From CAZXGD01 sp046350455 (GTDB taxonomy: Bacteria > Planctomycetota > Phycisphaerae > Phycisphaerales > SM1A02): a stretch of 64,000 bases of DNA. The stretch spans positions 62,001 through 126,000 of the forward strand of contig JAXMAM010000001.1 of NCBI GenBank assembly GCA_046350455.1, written 5' to 3'. Both the position numbers and the translations under genes were made by a program. Shown here one piece after another: positions 1 through 8,768 of the stretch; position 1 is the stretch's first letter, and each line of letters starts with the position of its first letter. The notes below the pieces were generated by a model that saw only the letters and a list, made by a program, of their open reading frames with translations, ran no database searches and had not been told where the DNA came from.

Positions 1-461
1 TACCCGCAGTGGAGCGCCGAGCCCAAGTGGTAGTTGCGCGGGTCGATGGAGCAGGCCGAAAGACAGCAACTGGCCGCGCTGGCACTCAGACTGGAGTTTG
101 TCAATCAAGATGCTGATGGACTTCACGTGCTGCTGAGAGCCCTACAGGAGGTGCACTGCAGCACCTTCACCTTGAAAGTGCAGCCGTGCCCTGAGTCTGG
201 CTCCGGGCGTCGTCGGCTGGCGGCTTGTGTTCAAGCCCGCTATTGGACGCGCACTTGGACGCGCAACTGTCTCTGACGATGGACCAATCTTGCGCTGGGG
301 TGGCGCTGCGGGGTCTGTTTGGCAATGGGATGTGATCAGTTGACATTCTGGGAGGCTGCTCACGGCCCCTCTGGCCAGACCCAGAGATAACCCTCCTTGG
401 TCCTTGTATTTTTCACTGGTGAAACTACCTTGGGGAGTCGATCTCGTAGAAGAACTCCACC
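1..461. other. No confident gene; upstream region
   Basis: I see no convincing gene in these 461 bases. Short open frames exist on both strands, but none has plausible protein composition or a good ribosome binding site. A minus-strand frame from a GTG at 126 runs off the left edge and could be the start of a partial gene; support is weak. The last 100 bases should hold the promoter of the cysteine-rich secreted protein starting at 462, but no clear -35/-10 pair could be assigned. Confidence 0.4.
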
Positions 462-2714
462 ATGCAGACCCTCCACCGCGCCCGAACCATCGTTGCCGCA
501 GCGCTTTGCGCTCTTGCTTCCCCCCTCGCTGCCATGGCTGGCGACAATTCGGCCACCTGCACGGGTGCCACCCACAGCTGCTACGAGCGAGGCGCTCCTG
601 GCTGCAACGACAGCGCCTGCTGCGAGCAGATCTGCGCGCTGGATCCCTATTGCTGCAACGCGGAGTGGGACATCTCCTGCGTGAACCGCGCCATCCTGGT
701 CTGCGGCTTCCCCGCCTGCGACTGGGCCTGCCCGCCCGGCGCCACGCCAGAAGGCGAGCCCTGCGGCACCCAGATCAACGGTGGCTGCGAGCTCCCCATC
801 AACGGCGACAGCAGCTGCTGCCGCAGCAACCCCACTGGCAGCTGCGATGACGGCACCTGCGCTGCCGCAGTCTGCGCTGACTGGAGCAACTGCTGCGAGT
901 ACGAGTGGGACCAGTTCTGCGCGCAGCTGGCGTTGCGCTACTGCCCAGACCTGTGCACGCTGGGTGCGCCGGCCTTCACGCCCATCGCCTGCGGTCAGAC
1001 CATCTGCGGCACCATCTGGGCTGACAACGGCCAGCATGACAACGACTGGTTTGAGTTCACCATCGCCGAGACTCGCCGCGTGACCATCACGGTGAGCTCC
1101 AAGCTGGACCTGCGCTTTGGCATCGCCAACAACCACGGAATTCCGGACTGCGGCGGCTCGCTCCAACTGAGCCCCTTCAGTTTCACGGGTGTGTGTGGCA
1201 CCACCACGGTGGAGGCCTGCCTGGTGGCTGGCACCTACTGGGTCCAGGTGGCTCCCACCGCGTACGGCGACTTCCCCTGCGACAGCGGCCTCAACGAGTA
1301 CTTCATCAGCCTGGCCTGCGGCGAGGCATGCATCCCGCCCACCTGCGGCTCTCCTGAGGCGGGCAGCTGCTTTGAGGCTGGTGGCTCGCCTTTCTGCGCC
1401 GACGCTGCCTGCTGCGCGGTGGTCTGCGAGGTGAATCCATACTGCTGCGACGTGGCGTGGGACGTGTCCTGCGTGGCAGAGGCCAAGACCTACTGCGTGA
1501 GCTGCGACCTGGCCACCGTGCCAGGCGAAGTGCACGAGCAGGAGCCCTGCGGTGCTGACACCAACGGCGGCTGCAACCTGCCGCAGCTGGGCACCAGCTC
1601 CTGCTGCCACCCCGGCAGCGCTCCAGGCTGCGACAACGGCGACTGCCAGCAGCTGATCTGCGAGTACGACGCCTACTGCTGCGAAGTGATGTGGGACGCA
1701 TACTGCTCCAACATCGCGCCCCTCCTCTGCCCCGACCTCTGCCCGCTGGGCTCGCCGGCCTTCGAGCCCATCTCGTGCGGCATGACCATCCGCGGCACCG
1801 CGTGGGCGGAGAACGGCTTGAAGGACACAGACTGGTACGAGCTGCAGGTCTCGCAGCGGACCACCATCACCTTCTCTGGCACGGCGCAGTTCCCGCTGGT
1901 GATCGGCCTGTCAGACACGGGCGGCACAGGCGGCTGCGTGTACGGCACGGGCTGGTCGCAGCTCAATCCCTACGTGCTTGCCAACCCCTGCAACGAGGCC
2001 ACCTTCACCACGTGCATCGAGCCTGGCACCTGGTACCTCTTTGTGGCGCCGCAGATCACCTTCAACTGGCCATGCGTGGACGCTGGATGCCACTGCCCAG
2101 ACCTGAACAACGACGGCGTGGTGGACGGCACTGACCTGGGCATCCTGCTGGGTGATTGGGGCCCCGGCGAGAGCTGCGCCAGCCTGGACGGCGTTCCAGG
2201 CGTGGACGGCGTGGACCTGGGCCTGCTGCTGGGATCGTGGGGTCCGTACCACTGCACCAGCACCGGCAAGAACGAGTACGTCGTGAACCTTGAGTGCGGT
2301 GGCGAGTGCACCTCCAAGGTGGCCAACGACACCTGCGCCGAGGCCACGCCGATCGGCGTGGGCTCCACTGAGTTCTCCACCGTGGGCGCCACCAGCGGCG
2401 GACCCGTGCTCCCCAAGTGGTGCGACGAGTTCGGCCTGATCTTTGTGCGCGATGTGTGGTTTGAGTTCACCGCACCATCCACGGGCCTGCTCCTGGTCTC
2501 CACCTGTGACCAGGCCAACTTCGACACCCGCTTGGCGGTCTACACCGGCGCGTGCAGCGCGCTGGAGATCGTGGGCTGCAACGACGAGGACGAGGCGTGC
2601 CTGATGCACACCTCGCAGCTCTACGTGGTGGTGGAAGAGGGCGTGAAGTACAAGATCCGCGTTGGCAGCTACGCCGACTGGGGTTCTGGCACGCTGACGC
2701 TCACGTATCCCTGA
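462..2714 (+). CDS. Secreted cysteine-rich protein with internal dockerin-like motifs
   Basis: A 750-residue exported protein of unknown function. Residues 1-27 form a signal peptide ending AMAG. Four copies of a Cys-rich module follow (about residues 33-83, 99-167, 288-345 and 361-428), each with a double-cysteine pattern of the form CC..xC....YCC...WD..C, so many disulfides are likely. Between modules lie beta-rich stretches of the kind seen in bacterial pre-peptidase C-terminal domains. Two dockerin-like calcium loops (DLNNDGVVDGTDLG and a second, weaker VDGVDLG) lie at about residues 545-590, inside the protein rather than at its end, followed by a domain starting NDTCAEA that resembles the domains of the 6898-8049 protein. 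Probable role: cell-surface or secreted adhesion/scaffold. Function is inferred from architecture only. Confidence 0.85.
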   Translation: MQTLHRARTIVAAALCALASPLAAMAGDNSATCTGATHSCYERGAPGCNDSACCEQICALDPYCCNAEWDISCVNRAILVCGFPACDWACPPGATPEGEPCGTQINGGCELPINGDSSCCRSNPTGSCDDGTCAAAVCADWSNCCEYEWDQFCAQLALRYCPDLCTLGAPAFTPIACGQTICGTIWADNGQHDNDWFEFTIAETRRVTITVSSKLDLRFGIANNHGIPDCGGSLQLSPFSFTGVCGTTTVEACLVAGTYWVQVAPTAYGDFPCDSGLNEYFISLACGEACIPPTCGSPEAGSCFEAGGSPFCADAACCAVVCEVNPYCCDVAWDVSCVAEAKTYCVSCDLATVPGEVHEQEPCGADTNGGCNLPQLGTSSCCHPGSAPGCDNGDCQQLICEYDAYCCEVMWDAYCSNIAPLLCPDLCPLGSPAFEPISCGMTIRGTAWAENGLKDTDWYELQVSQRTTITFSGTAQFPLVIGLSDTGGTGGCVYGTGWSQLNPYVLANPCNEATFTTCIEPGTWYLFVAPQITFNWPCVDAGCHCPDLNNDGVVDGTDLGILLGDWGPGESCASLDGVPGVDGVDLGLLLGSWGPYHCTSTGKNEYVVNLECGGECTSKVANDTCAEATPIGVGSTEFSTVGATSGGPVLPKWCDEFGLIFVRDVWFEFTAPSTGLLLVSTCDQANFDTRLAVYTGACSALEIVGCNDEDEACLMHTSQLYVVVEEGVKYKIRVGSYADWGSGTLTLTYP

Positions 2715-2733
2715 GCCTCAGGGAGTTGATTTC

Positions 2734-2781
2734 GGCGCCGCTTCCAACCCTGCTGCGGTTGGGCGGGGCGCCTCTTTTTTT
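2734..2781 (+). terminator. Rho-independent terminator
   Basis: GGCGCC (2734-2739) pairs with GGCGCC (2767-2772), and CCAACC (2744-2749) pairs with GGTTGG (2757-2762), giving a long GC-rich stem with a short loop. A run of seven T residues follows at 2774-2781. It starts 20 bases after the stop of the Cys-rich protein gene and fits a factor-independent terminator for it. It is the only clear one I noticed in the window. Confidence 0.8.
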
Positions 2782-2876
2782 GTGCGTTCGCCGCCGGCGC
2801 GCGAGAGGAGAAGGGCGATCAGCCGCGCCAGAGCGCGTCTCGCTACGCTAGTTGGACCTGCACGGGGAGCATGCAC

Positions 2877-3584
2877 ATGAGCCACGCACACATTGCATCG
2901 TTGTCAGAGCTGGCTGATCAGGTGGCAGAGCAGGGCTGGGTTGTCACTGAACCGGTGGTAGAGCCAGAGCTCATCGAGCAGGCCATTCAGGAGACGGCGC
3001 ACCTGCCAGCAGCGGCTGGCATTCGTAACCTGCTTGATCACGCTGCGTGGGCTCGCACCATGGCGCGGCACCCGGCGGTGCGCGCCATTCCAGAGTCCAT
3101 GCTGGGTGCGCAATGCTTTGTGGCGCGCGCCATCTTGTTTGACAAGACGCCCGACTGCAACTGGAAGGTGCCTTGGCACCAGGACCTGACCATCGCTGTC
3201 CGTGAGCGGCGCGACATGCTGGGGTTCGGGCCATGGTCTGTGAAGGAAGGCGTGCACCACGTGCAGCCGCCCGCGGAGGTGCTGGCGCGCATGGTCACCG
3301 TGCGCGTGCATCTGGACGAATGCGGCGTGGACAATGGCCCCGTGCGCGTGATCCCGGGCTCGCATCGGCACGGCGCGCTTGCGCCAAGTGCAGCAGAAAA
3401 TCTGCGCCAGCAGACGCCCGAGGCTACGTGCGCGGTGGCCAAGGGTGGCATTCTGGCATTTGCGCCGCTGGTGCTGCACGCGTCATCGCCAGCCAAATTG
3501 CCGTGCCGTCGTCGTGTGGCTCACTTTGAGTTTGCAGTGGACGACTTGCCCGGAGGACTGCAGTGGGAAACCCAGTGGCGGTGA
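2877..3584 (+). CDS. Phytanoyl-CoA dioxygenase (PhyH) family protein
   Basis: A 235-residue protein of the Fe(II)/2-oxoglutarate oxygenase superfamily, PhyH branch. The iron-binding HxD sits in WHQDLT (about residues 101-104) and the distal histidine in PGSHRHG (about 162-168), followed by an arginine-containing C-terminal strand expected to bind 2-oxoglutarate. The substrate is unknown; these enzymes hydroxylate diverse small molecules. Two ATGs lie in frame (2871 and 2877). I chose 2877 because the GGGGAG upstream has good spacing only to it. The gene stands alone after the terminator of the previous gene, and an unknown membrane protein follows 75 bases downstream. Confidence 0.82.
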   Translation: MSHAHIASLSELADQVAEQGWVVTEPVVEPELIEQAIQETAHLPAAAGIRNLLDHAAWARTMARHPAVRAIPESMLGAQCFVARAILFDKTPDCNWKVPWHQDLTIAVRERRDMLGFGPWSVKEGVHHVQPPAEVLARMVTVRVHLDECGVDNGPVRVIPGSHRHGALAPSAAENLRQQTPEATCAVAKGGILAFAPLVLHASSPAKLPCRRRVAHFEFAVDDLPGGLQWETQWR

Positions 3585-3659
3585 AGTTCCTTGGCGCGGA
3601 CGCTCGCGCAGCGCTCTCGCTGGCGCGTTAGCGGCCCACTCTCGCACGATGCCCAGCTG

Positions 3660-4301
3660 ATGATTCTCTTCCTCGCATTCATCCTCTTGCTGGTGTCCGT
3701 CCTTCTGAGCGCCATGCCATCGCTGCGCGGGCGCACAGGCTGGGCCCGGAACGCAGCGCTGTGGATTGGCGTGGGTGTCGTGGGCGTGTGGGTGGCGCAC
3801 TTTTCACTGCGAGCGCTGGATCTCACCTGGCTCACGCCAGCCATCCAGGAAGAGCGTTGGTTCCGCGCAGACGCGCCGGGAGAACTGGCAAATATGGTCA
3901 CTCTGGACGCACGGATGGTGGTGCGCCGAGACACACATGTGTTCTCCACAACACGCGGGGAAGAGCGCATGGTCTCGCTGGACACAACCGCTCGAGACGT
4001 GCGGAAGAAGGACGCAGACCTGCACATGCACGAGCCAGCTGGCGATGGTCATTCAGGCGCAACAGACGCGCCGGCTGGCGACGCCGCCCGCGTGCTGGCC
4101 GAGTGGACGCGCGCGCTGAGGCAGAGCAACGGTGCGGCGCCACAATGGAGCACATCGGTTCGACGGGAAGACCTGCCCGTGCACGCTTCCGATGCCTGGA
4201 TGCTGTGGGGTGATCCCGCCGCAGAGGGCATGGTGTTGTGCGGCGTGACGGGCGCTGGCGTCATCGCCATGTGGGTGATGGCGCGGAGGGCGGCGCGTTG
4301 A
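3660..4301 (+). CDS. Small membrane protein of unknown function
   Basis: Using the ATG at 3660 gives a 213-residue protein that starts directly with a hydrophobic helix (MILFLAFILLLVSVLLS), a second helix at about residues 30-50, a hydrophilic domain of about 120 residues, and a final helix near the C-terminus (GVTGAGVIAMWVM). The hydrophilic domain has the spacing of DUF1499-like lipid-related proteins, but no decisive motif is visible and I do not assign a family. An earlier in-frame start at 3591 would add 23 residues without membrane character, so the later start is preferred. Confidence 0.6.
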   Translation: MILFLAFILLLVSVLLSAMPSLRGRTGWARNAALWIGVGVVGVWVAHFSLRALDLTWLTPAIQEERWFRADAPGELANMVTLDARMVVRRDTHVFSTTRGEERMVSLDTTARDVRKKDADLHMHEPAGDGHSGATDAPAGDAARVLAEWTRALRQSNGAAPQWSTSVRREDLPVHASDAWMLWGDPAAEGMVLCGVTGAGVIAMWVMARRAAR

Positions 4302-4319
4302 GGCTTGCTGCTGCAGCGG

Positions 4320-4859
4320 TCAGCGCGCGCGCCGGCGGCCGCGGGCGGTCAGCCCAGCCAGGCCAAAGAAGGCCACAGCGCCAGGGGCGGGTGACTGCTC
4401 GATCTTCAGATACACCAGCGGATCGCCGACCAGGCCCTGGCCAGTGCCGTCCCAGCGCACCTTGTTGCCGTCCTGGATGATGGCGGTGCCTTGCGTGGCG
4501 GTGACGCCCACCAGGGAGTGGTCGTTCTTCAGTCCGATGATCTCAAACGCATGCAGGCTGTACTGGCCTGGGCCGTAGTTGGAGAAGTCAATGCAGAAGG
4601 TGACAGACGTGGGGCTGTTCACCCACGACGAGACGGTGACAAAGAAGTTGGAGCTGGTGCTGTCCGCAAAGGTCTGGCCGGAGGTGCCCAGCGCGTGGTT
4701 CATGCCGTTGATGTTGGAGCCCCAGTACGTGTAGCCGTTCTGTGGGCCAGCCACGCCCTGAATGAACACCTCATTGCCAGCGATCATCTCAGCCGTGGCA
4801 GTGGTGGTGACAAGGCAGGCGGACGCAAGCGCAAGGGTGCAGGCCAGAGAACGGTTCAT
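4320..4859 (-). CDS. Exported PEP-CTERM-like surface protein
   Basis: A 179-residue protein with an N-terminal signal peptide (MNRSLACTLALASACLV) and a C-terminal sorting-like tail: PAPG, a hydrophobic stretch, then RGRRRAR. This matches the exosortase-substrate (PEP-CTERM) arrangement used by planctomycetes for surface or exopolysaccharide-associated proteins. The middle is beta-rich with one cysteine and no catalytic motif. The start at 4859 puts the signal peptide at the N-terminus; an upstream in-frame start at 4877 is less likely. It converges with the preceding plus-strand gene. Its own function is unknown. Confidence 0.72.
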   Translation of the reverse strand: MNRSLACTLALASACLVTTTATAEMIAGNEVFIQGVAGPQNGYTYWGSNINGMNHALGTSGQTFADSTSSNFFVTVSSWVNSPTSVTFCIDFSNYGPGQYSLHAFEIIGLKNDHSLVGVTATQGTAIIQDGNKVRWDGTGQGLVGDPLVYLKIEQSPAPGAVAFFGLAGLTARGRRRAR

Positions 4860-4989
4860 GGGAAGGGCTCCAGCCACCAGGGTGGCGTAGGCCGGCGCTC
4901 AGGAAGGAAACGCGCGCGGCCGAAAGGGTGCACCGAGGCTACCAGCGGGGGTGCGTGGCGCTGCGCGGAAAGCAGCAGTTTGGGGAAGA

Positions 4990-5490
4990 TCAGCGCAGCA
5001 CCAGCTTCACAGTCTCCCTGGCGCCGCACCGAGGCGTTTCAGCCGACCAGCCCCGTGACAGCTCTGCAAAGCCGTTTTTCTTCAGCACCCGCAGCGAGGG
5101 AAGGTTGGTAGCAGCGGTGGTTGCAAAGAGCGGGCGTTTGGTGAATTCCGCAAGCATGAGCGCCACGGCGCGCGTGGCGATGCCGCGGCCCCAGTGCTCC
5201 GGTGCGATGACGTAGCCAATGGAGTCCTCTTCCTCCTGCGGTGAGATGTTCACAGCGCCCACCACGACGCCACCCTCCAGGATGACGCGTGGCATCACGC
5301 GCGTGGCAGTGCCGTCCTGGTCTGCCAGGATCTCCGCCCAACGGGCTTGGAACGCTGGCCAGTCGCGGGGTTTGGTGCCGGCCAGAGCGTTGCACCGCTC
5401 GTCCTGCTCAAGCGCAAAGAGCGTGGGCACATCCGCCTCCTGCGTGCGGCGCAGCACGATGAGATCCGCCTGATGACCAGGAGCGCTCAA
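4990..5490 (-). CDS. GNAT family N-acetyltransferase
   Basis: A 166-residue acetyl-CoA-dependent acetyltransferase of the RimJ/RimL-like branch. Visible features are the N-terminal LRRTQEADVPTLF strand-helix, the central strand IGYVIAPEHWGRGIATRA containing the acetyl-CoA pyrophosphate-binding loop (WGRGIAT), and the C-terminal NLPSLRVLKKNGF motif typical of GNATs. No ATG fits. I chose the TTG at 5490, whose TTGA overlaps the stop of the upstream glycosylase gene, so the two are translationally coupled. The open frame continues upstream without a good start because it shadows the neighbouring gene. Substrate unknown. Confidence 0.75.
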   Translation of the reverse strand: MSAPGHQADLIVLRRTQEADVPTLFALEQDERCNALAGTKPRDWPAFQARWAEILADQDGTATRVMPRVILEGGVVVGAVNISPQEEEDSIGYVIAPEHWGRGIATRAVALMLAEFTKRPLFATTAATNLPSLRVLKKNGFAELSRGWSAETPRCGARETVKLVLR

Positions 5491-6764
5491 CGCGCGGCGC
5501 TCCTTGACCGCGCGGCGCTCCCTGAGCGCGTGGTTGCACCTGCCGTGCCCACCGAACGCACCGTCCACTGAAGCGCCAGACCAAGCTGCGCGGCCAGGCG
5601 CTCTGCAGCGGCGCGTGCGTGCCGGGCTGACTGGCGGCGTGGTTCGGATGGCTCGGCCCACGCGCGGTCCACGCGCAGCACGCCGCGCTCTCGGTCGCTG
5701 CTGAGGTCCAGCCGGCACACCAGGCGGTCGCACACCAGCACGGGCATGGTGTAGTAGCCGTACAGCCGCTTGCGGGCGGGCACGAACGCCTCGAACCGGT
5801 AGTCGAACCCAAAGAGCTCCAGCAGGCGGGTGCGGTCGCGGATGAGCGGGTCGAAGGGCGACAGAAGGCGGGGCGCTGCGGCCGCACGCGCGCTTGCTGC
5901 GGCAGCGGCAGCCGCACGGGCCTTCCAGTCGGGCAGTGCAAATCCAGGGCGCGGAGCCCGCCCGCGGCGCTCCAGCAGCACTGGCTGAATCCGCCCTGCG
6001 CGCGCAGCGTTCCGGCACCACGCCTGGGCGTCTGCCAGGCCGATGGCGTTCAGGAACGCAGCGATCTCTTTGGCAGTAGCGGCGCCAAGCCGGTCCAACG
6101 CCGCGGTGCACGCCCACTCCACGTGCGCCTCATGGTCTGGGCGTGGTGGATGCTCGCCATGCACGCGCGCGGCAAGGTCGTACACTTTCTCAAAGTTGCG
6201 GCGCGAATGGATGGCCACCTCGCCGGTCCGCCAGAGAAACTCCAGCGCAGCCTTGTGCGGCGACCAATCCCACCAGCCTGTGGAGCGCGGGCGCTCCGAC
6301 GGCAGGAGGTCGTGCACCTGACGAACGGTGAGCGGGCCAGAGGCTTCCAGCGCCCCTCGCACCGCCTGCATGCGCAGCTTCCAGTCTGGTCCCAGGCGTT
6401 GGCGCATCCATGCGTTCTTCAGATACCGCGCGCGGCTGCGTTCAAAGCGGTGAAGCCACCAAGGCAGCCAGTCTGCGCGGATGAGGCTGGCGTCGTGCGT
6501 CCAGTGCTCAAAGAGAGAGCGCTTGATCTCGGCGTGGTGCGCCAGCTGCTGCGGTCTGTAGCCGTCCAGTCTGGCGTGCATGATGAGGTGGTGCGCACGC
6601 TCCACCGCAGTGATGCTGTCCAGCTGGATGAAGCCCAGCGCCCGGACCACGGACATTACGCGGGCGCTTGTGGCATTGACAGGCTTTGCATGGAGCGCGC
6701 AGCCAGCCAGCAGCAGGTGCTGCGCCGCACGCACAGGAATCATGGTGGGAGTGCTGGCTGGCAC
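5487..6764 (-). CDS. YcaQ/AlkX-type winged-helix DNA glycosylase family protein
   Basis: A 425-residue member of the HTH_42 family (formerly DUF1006), whose characterised member, E. coli YcaQ, unhooks DNA interstrand crosslinks. The catalytic QxD motif is present as Q47-L-D49 within LGFIQLDSI, followed by the conserved RAHHLI segment and the WHWW-like WLPWWLHRF region. The usual later motifs (FDPLIRDR and the YGYYTMPVL strand) are also present. The last 45 residues are low-complexity (repeated AARS/RGQGAP) and could be lineage-specific. It is coupled to the downstream acetyltransferase by a TTGA overlap. Expected role: repair of alkylated or crosslinked bases; the assignment is by motif only. 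Confidence 0.78.
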   Translation of the reverse strand: MPASTPTMIPVRAAQHLLLAGCALHAKPVNATSARVMSVVRALGFIQLDSITAVERAHHLIMHARLDGYRPQQLAHHAEIKRSLFEHWTHDASLIRADWLPWWLHRFERSRARYLKNAWMRQRLGPDWKLRMQAVRGALEASGPLTVRQVHDLLPSERPRSTGWWDWSPHKAALEFLWRTGEVAIHSRRNFEKVYDLAARVHGEHPPRPDHEAHVEWACTAALDRLGAATAKEIAAFLNAIGLADAQAWCRNAARAGRIQPVLLERRGRAPRPGFALPDWKARAAAAAAASARAAAAPRLLSPFDPLIRDRTRLLELFGFDYRFEAFVPARKRLYGYYTMPVLVCDRLVCRLDLSSDRERGVLRVDRAWAEPSEPRRQSARHARAAAERLAAQLGLALQWTVRSVGTAGATTRSGSAARSRSAAR

Positions 6765-6897
6765 GGCGACTTTCAGAAATCTGCTCGACCTAGAAACAGC
6801 CCAAAAAGTGCGTGGAACAAGTGCACCAGACTCGTACGATATCGGGGTCGCCTGTGATCGGCACGGGCTTCGTGGGTGTCTTCAAGGAGTTCGTTCC

Positions 6898-8049
6898 ATG
6901 GTTCAGGTGTCGTTCCGCGGTGGTGTGGGTGCGGCTGTTGCCAGCATGCTGGTGATGTGCTCCTCGGCTTTCTCACTGGGCAATTCAACCTGCTTCTGCG
7001 CTGGTGACTATGACCAGTCCGGCACGGTGGATGGTTCTGACCTGGGTGTTCTCCTGGGCCAGTGGGGCAATTTCACTTCCACCTATGACCTGAACGGCGA
7101 CAACTTTGTGGATGGCACCGACCTGGGCATCCTGCTCTCCTACTGGGGCGCCTGCGAATCCATCGCCAACGATGTGTGCGCCAACGCGCAGCTGATTGAC
7201 CTTGACGGGATCACTGAGTTCTGCAGCACCCACGCAAACACGGAAGGTCCGGCCGTCTCGCCCGCTCTGTGCGACGGCTTGTCCACCATCTACAACGATC
7301 TGTGGTTCCAGGTGGATGTTCAGAGCGCCGGCTACCTCACAGTGAGCACCTGCGCTGGCGTGACCAACTGGGATCCTGTCATCGCTGTCTATGGTTCCAC
7401 GTTGCCCGACATCTCGCCGTGCCCCACAAGCGGCTTCAGCCTTGCGCCGCTGGTGGCGTGCAACGACGACAACGTCAACACGCTTGGCTGCACCCAGCTT
7501 CAACCCTTCATTGGAATGTCCGTCGCGGGCGGCAAGTCCTACAAGATCCGCGTGGGTGGGCACGGCCCCGGGGACAGCGGCGCGGGAGCGCTCCGGCTGC
7601 AGTATTCCCAGTACGGCGCCACCTGCACGTTTCCGGTCAATGCCCCCAACAATCAGGCCGTCGTGGAGGTCTTTGGCACGACGGTGGACAACGATGTGAC
7701 ATCCTTGCCCTCCAACTGTTTTGGCGGCCAGCCGCAGGGACCCGCCGAGTGGATCCGGTACACGCCCACCTGCACGGGCACGCTGGTGATCACCACCTGC
7801 CACCCAGCGACGGACTTTGACACGGTGCTCAACGTGATGAAGTACACCAACGGCGGCTTTGGCTGCCCCAACTTCCTGCTGGGCTGCAACGATGATTCAG
7901 CCGCGCCGAACTGCCAGATTGATGGCTTCAACCGGCGTTCGCGCGTGGAAGTCAGCGTGACTGCCGGCGAAGACATCTACATCGTCGTTTCCGGCTACAG
8001 CGGCGCCAGCGGCAACTACGGCGTGGTGATCACGCGTGTCTGCAACTGA
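6898..8049 (+). CDS. Secreted protein with N-terminal dockerin-like repeats
   Basis: A 383-residue exported protein. The ATG at 6898 follows AAGGAG with good spacing, and a signal peptide (ASMLVMCSSAFSLG) comes next; the longer open frame upstream is noise. Two dockerin-like EF-hand loops, GTVDGSDLGVLLG and NFVDGTDLGILLS, occupy residues 37-85, right after the signal peptide. Two related beta-sandwich domains follow, each with the planctomycete pattern of a DLWF/EWIRYTP strand, TC, then FDTVL and a CNDD segment. These resemble pre-peptidase C-terminal domains. Probably cell-surface or secreted; function unknown. Confidence 0.82.
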   Translation: MVQVSFRGGVGAAVASMLVMCSSAFSLGNSTCFCAGDYDQSGTVDGSDLGVLLGQWGNFTSTYDLNGDNFVDGTDLGILLSYWGACESIANDVCANAQLIDLDGITEFCSTHANTEGPAVSPALCDGLSTIYNDLWFQVDVQSAGYLTVSTCAGVTNWDPVIAVYGSTLPDISPCPTSGFSLAPLVACNDDNVNTLGCTQLQPFIGMSVAGGKSYKIRVGGHGPGDSGAGALRLQYSQYGATCTFPVNAPNNQAVVEVFGTTVDNDVTSLPSNCFGGQPQGPAEWIRYTPTCTGTLVITTCHPATDFDTVLNVMKYTNGGFGCPNFLLGCNDDSAAPNCQIDGFNRRSRVEVSVTAGEDIYIVVSGYSGASGNYGVVITRVCN

Positions 8050-8129
8050 AGTCGCGGCGGGGCTGGCTCACCGCCCTTTGTGCTCTCGTGGCCTGGTGCC
8101 CCAGGCAGAATCAAACCTCGGAGTTCCCA

Positions 8130-8768
8130 ATGAATCGCTCACATCCACACCTTCGCTGCCTGGTTCCGGGCCTGTTGCCTGCCTTGTCTCTGGCTGCCGC
8201 TGCGCACGCCACGGTGATTGACTTTGAAGATCTTCCGCACTCGGGCGGCGCCATCTTGCCGGTGGCAGGCGACCACTACGCGTCCAGCGGCTTGTACATC
8301 AGCTCGGGCACCATTCCTGGCCTGCCGCAGGTGGGAGATGTGTTCACCATGACCGACATGGTGAACGAGTTCGCCTACGTGAGCAATTCCAGCAGCGTGT
8401 CAAGCCCCAACCTTGCGGGCGCGCGCGATCTTGGATTGCAGGATTCGCTCTTCTCCTTCTCCACGCCGGTCAGCAGCTTTTCACTGACGTCCGACAGCGT
8501 GTCCGACGGGCCCACCTTCCGCCTCCTGGCTTTGGAGGCCACTGGCGAGCCCAACACCTTCCGCGTGCTGGCGGTGGATGAGGCTGAGTCTGGCTACCAG
8601 GATCACTTGGGCTTCACCATCGCTGGGGGATTCTCGTTTGTGGCGTTCCAGGTGACCACCGAGCAGGAGGGCTACGACAACCTGGAGTTCACCTTTGTGC
8701 CAGGCCCAGGTGCGCTGGCCCTGCTGGCGGCGGGCGCGCTGGGCATGTCGCGCCGTCAGCGGGTGTGA
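8130..8768 (+). CDS. Exported PEP-CTERM-like protein
   Basis: A 212-residue protein that starts with a signal peptide (LVPGLLPALSLAAAAHA) and ends with VPGPGALALLAAGALG followed by basic RRQRV, a PEP-CTERM-like sorting tail. The body begins TVIDFEDLPHSGGAI, a form common in PEP-CTERM proteins with a carbohydrate-binding-like beta sandwich. The start at 8130 follows CGGAG. The 3' end overlaps the convergent gene that ends at 8756 by 13 bases. Likely exported and anchored or released by an exosortase system that is not in this window. Confidence 0.78.
   Translation: MNRSHPHLRCLVPGLLPALSLAAAAHATVIDFEDLPHSGGAILPVAGDHYASSGLYISSGTIPGLPQVGDVFTMTDMVNEFAYVSNSSSVSSPNLAGARDLGLQDSLFSFSTPVSSFSLTSDSVSDGPTFRLLALEATGEPNTFRVLAVDEAESGYQDHLGFTIAGGFSFVAFQVTTEQEGYDNLEFTFVPGPGALALLAAGALGMSRRQRV

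Noticed and set aside
360..1610. 416-codon minus-strand frame opposite the Cys-rich secreted protein
   Set aside because: The plus-strand frame has a signal peptide, ordered cysteine modules and dockerin-like loops, so the antisense frame is an artefact.
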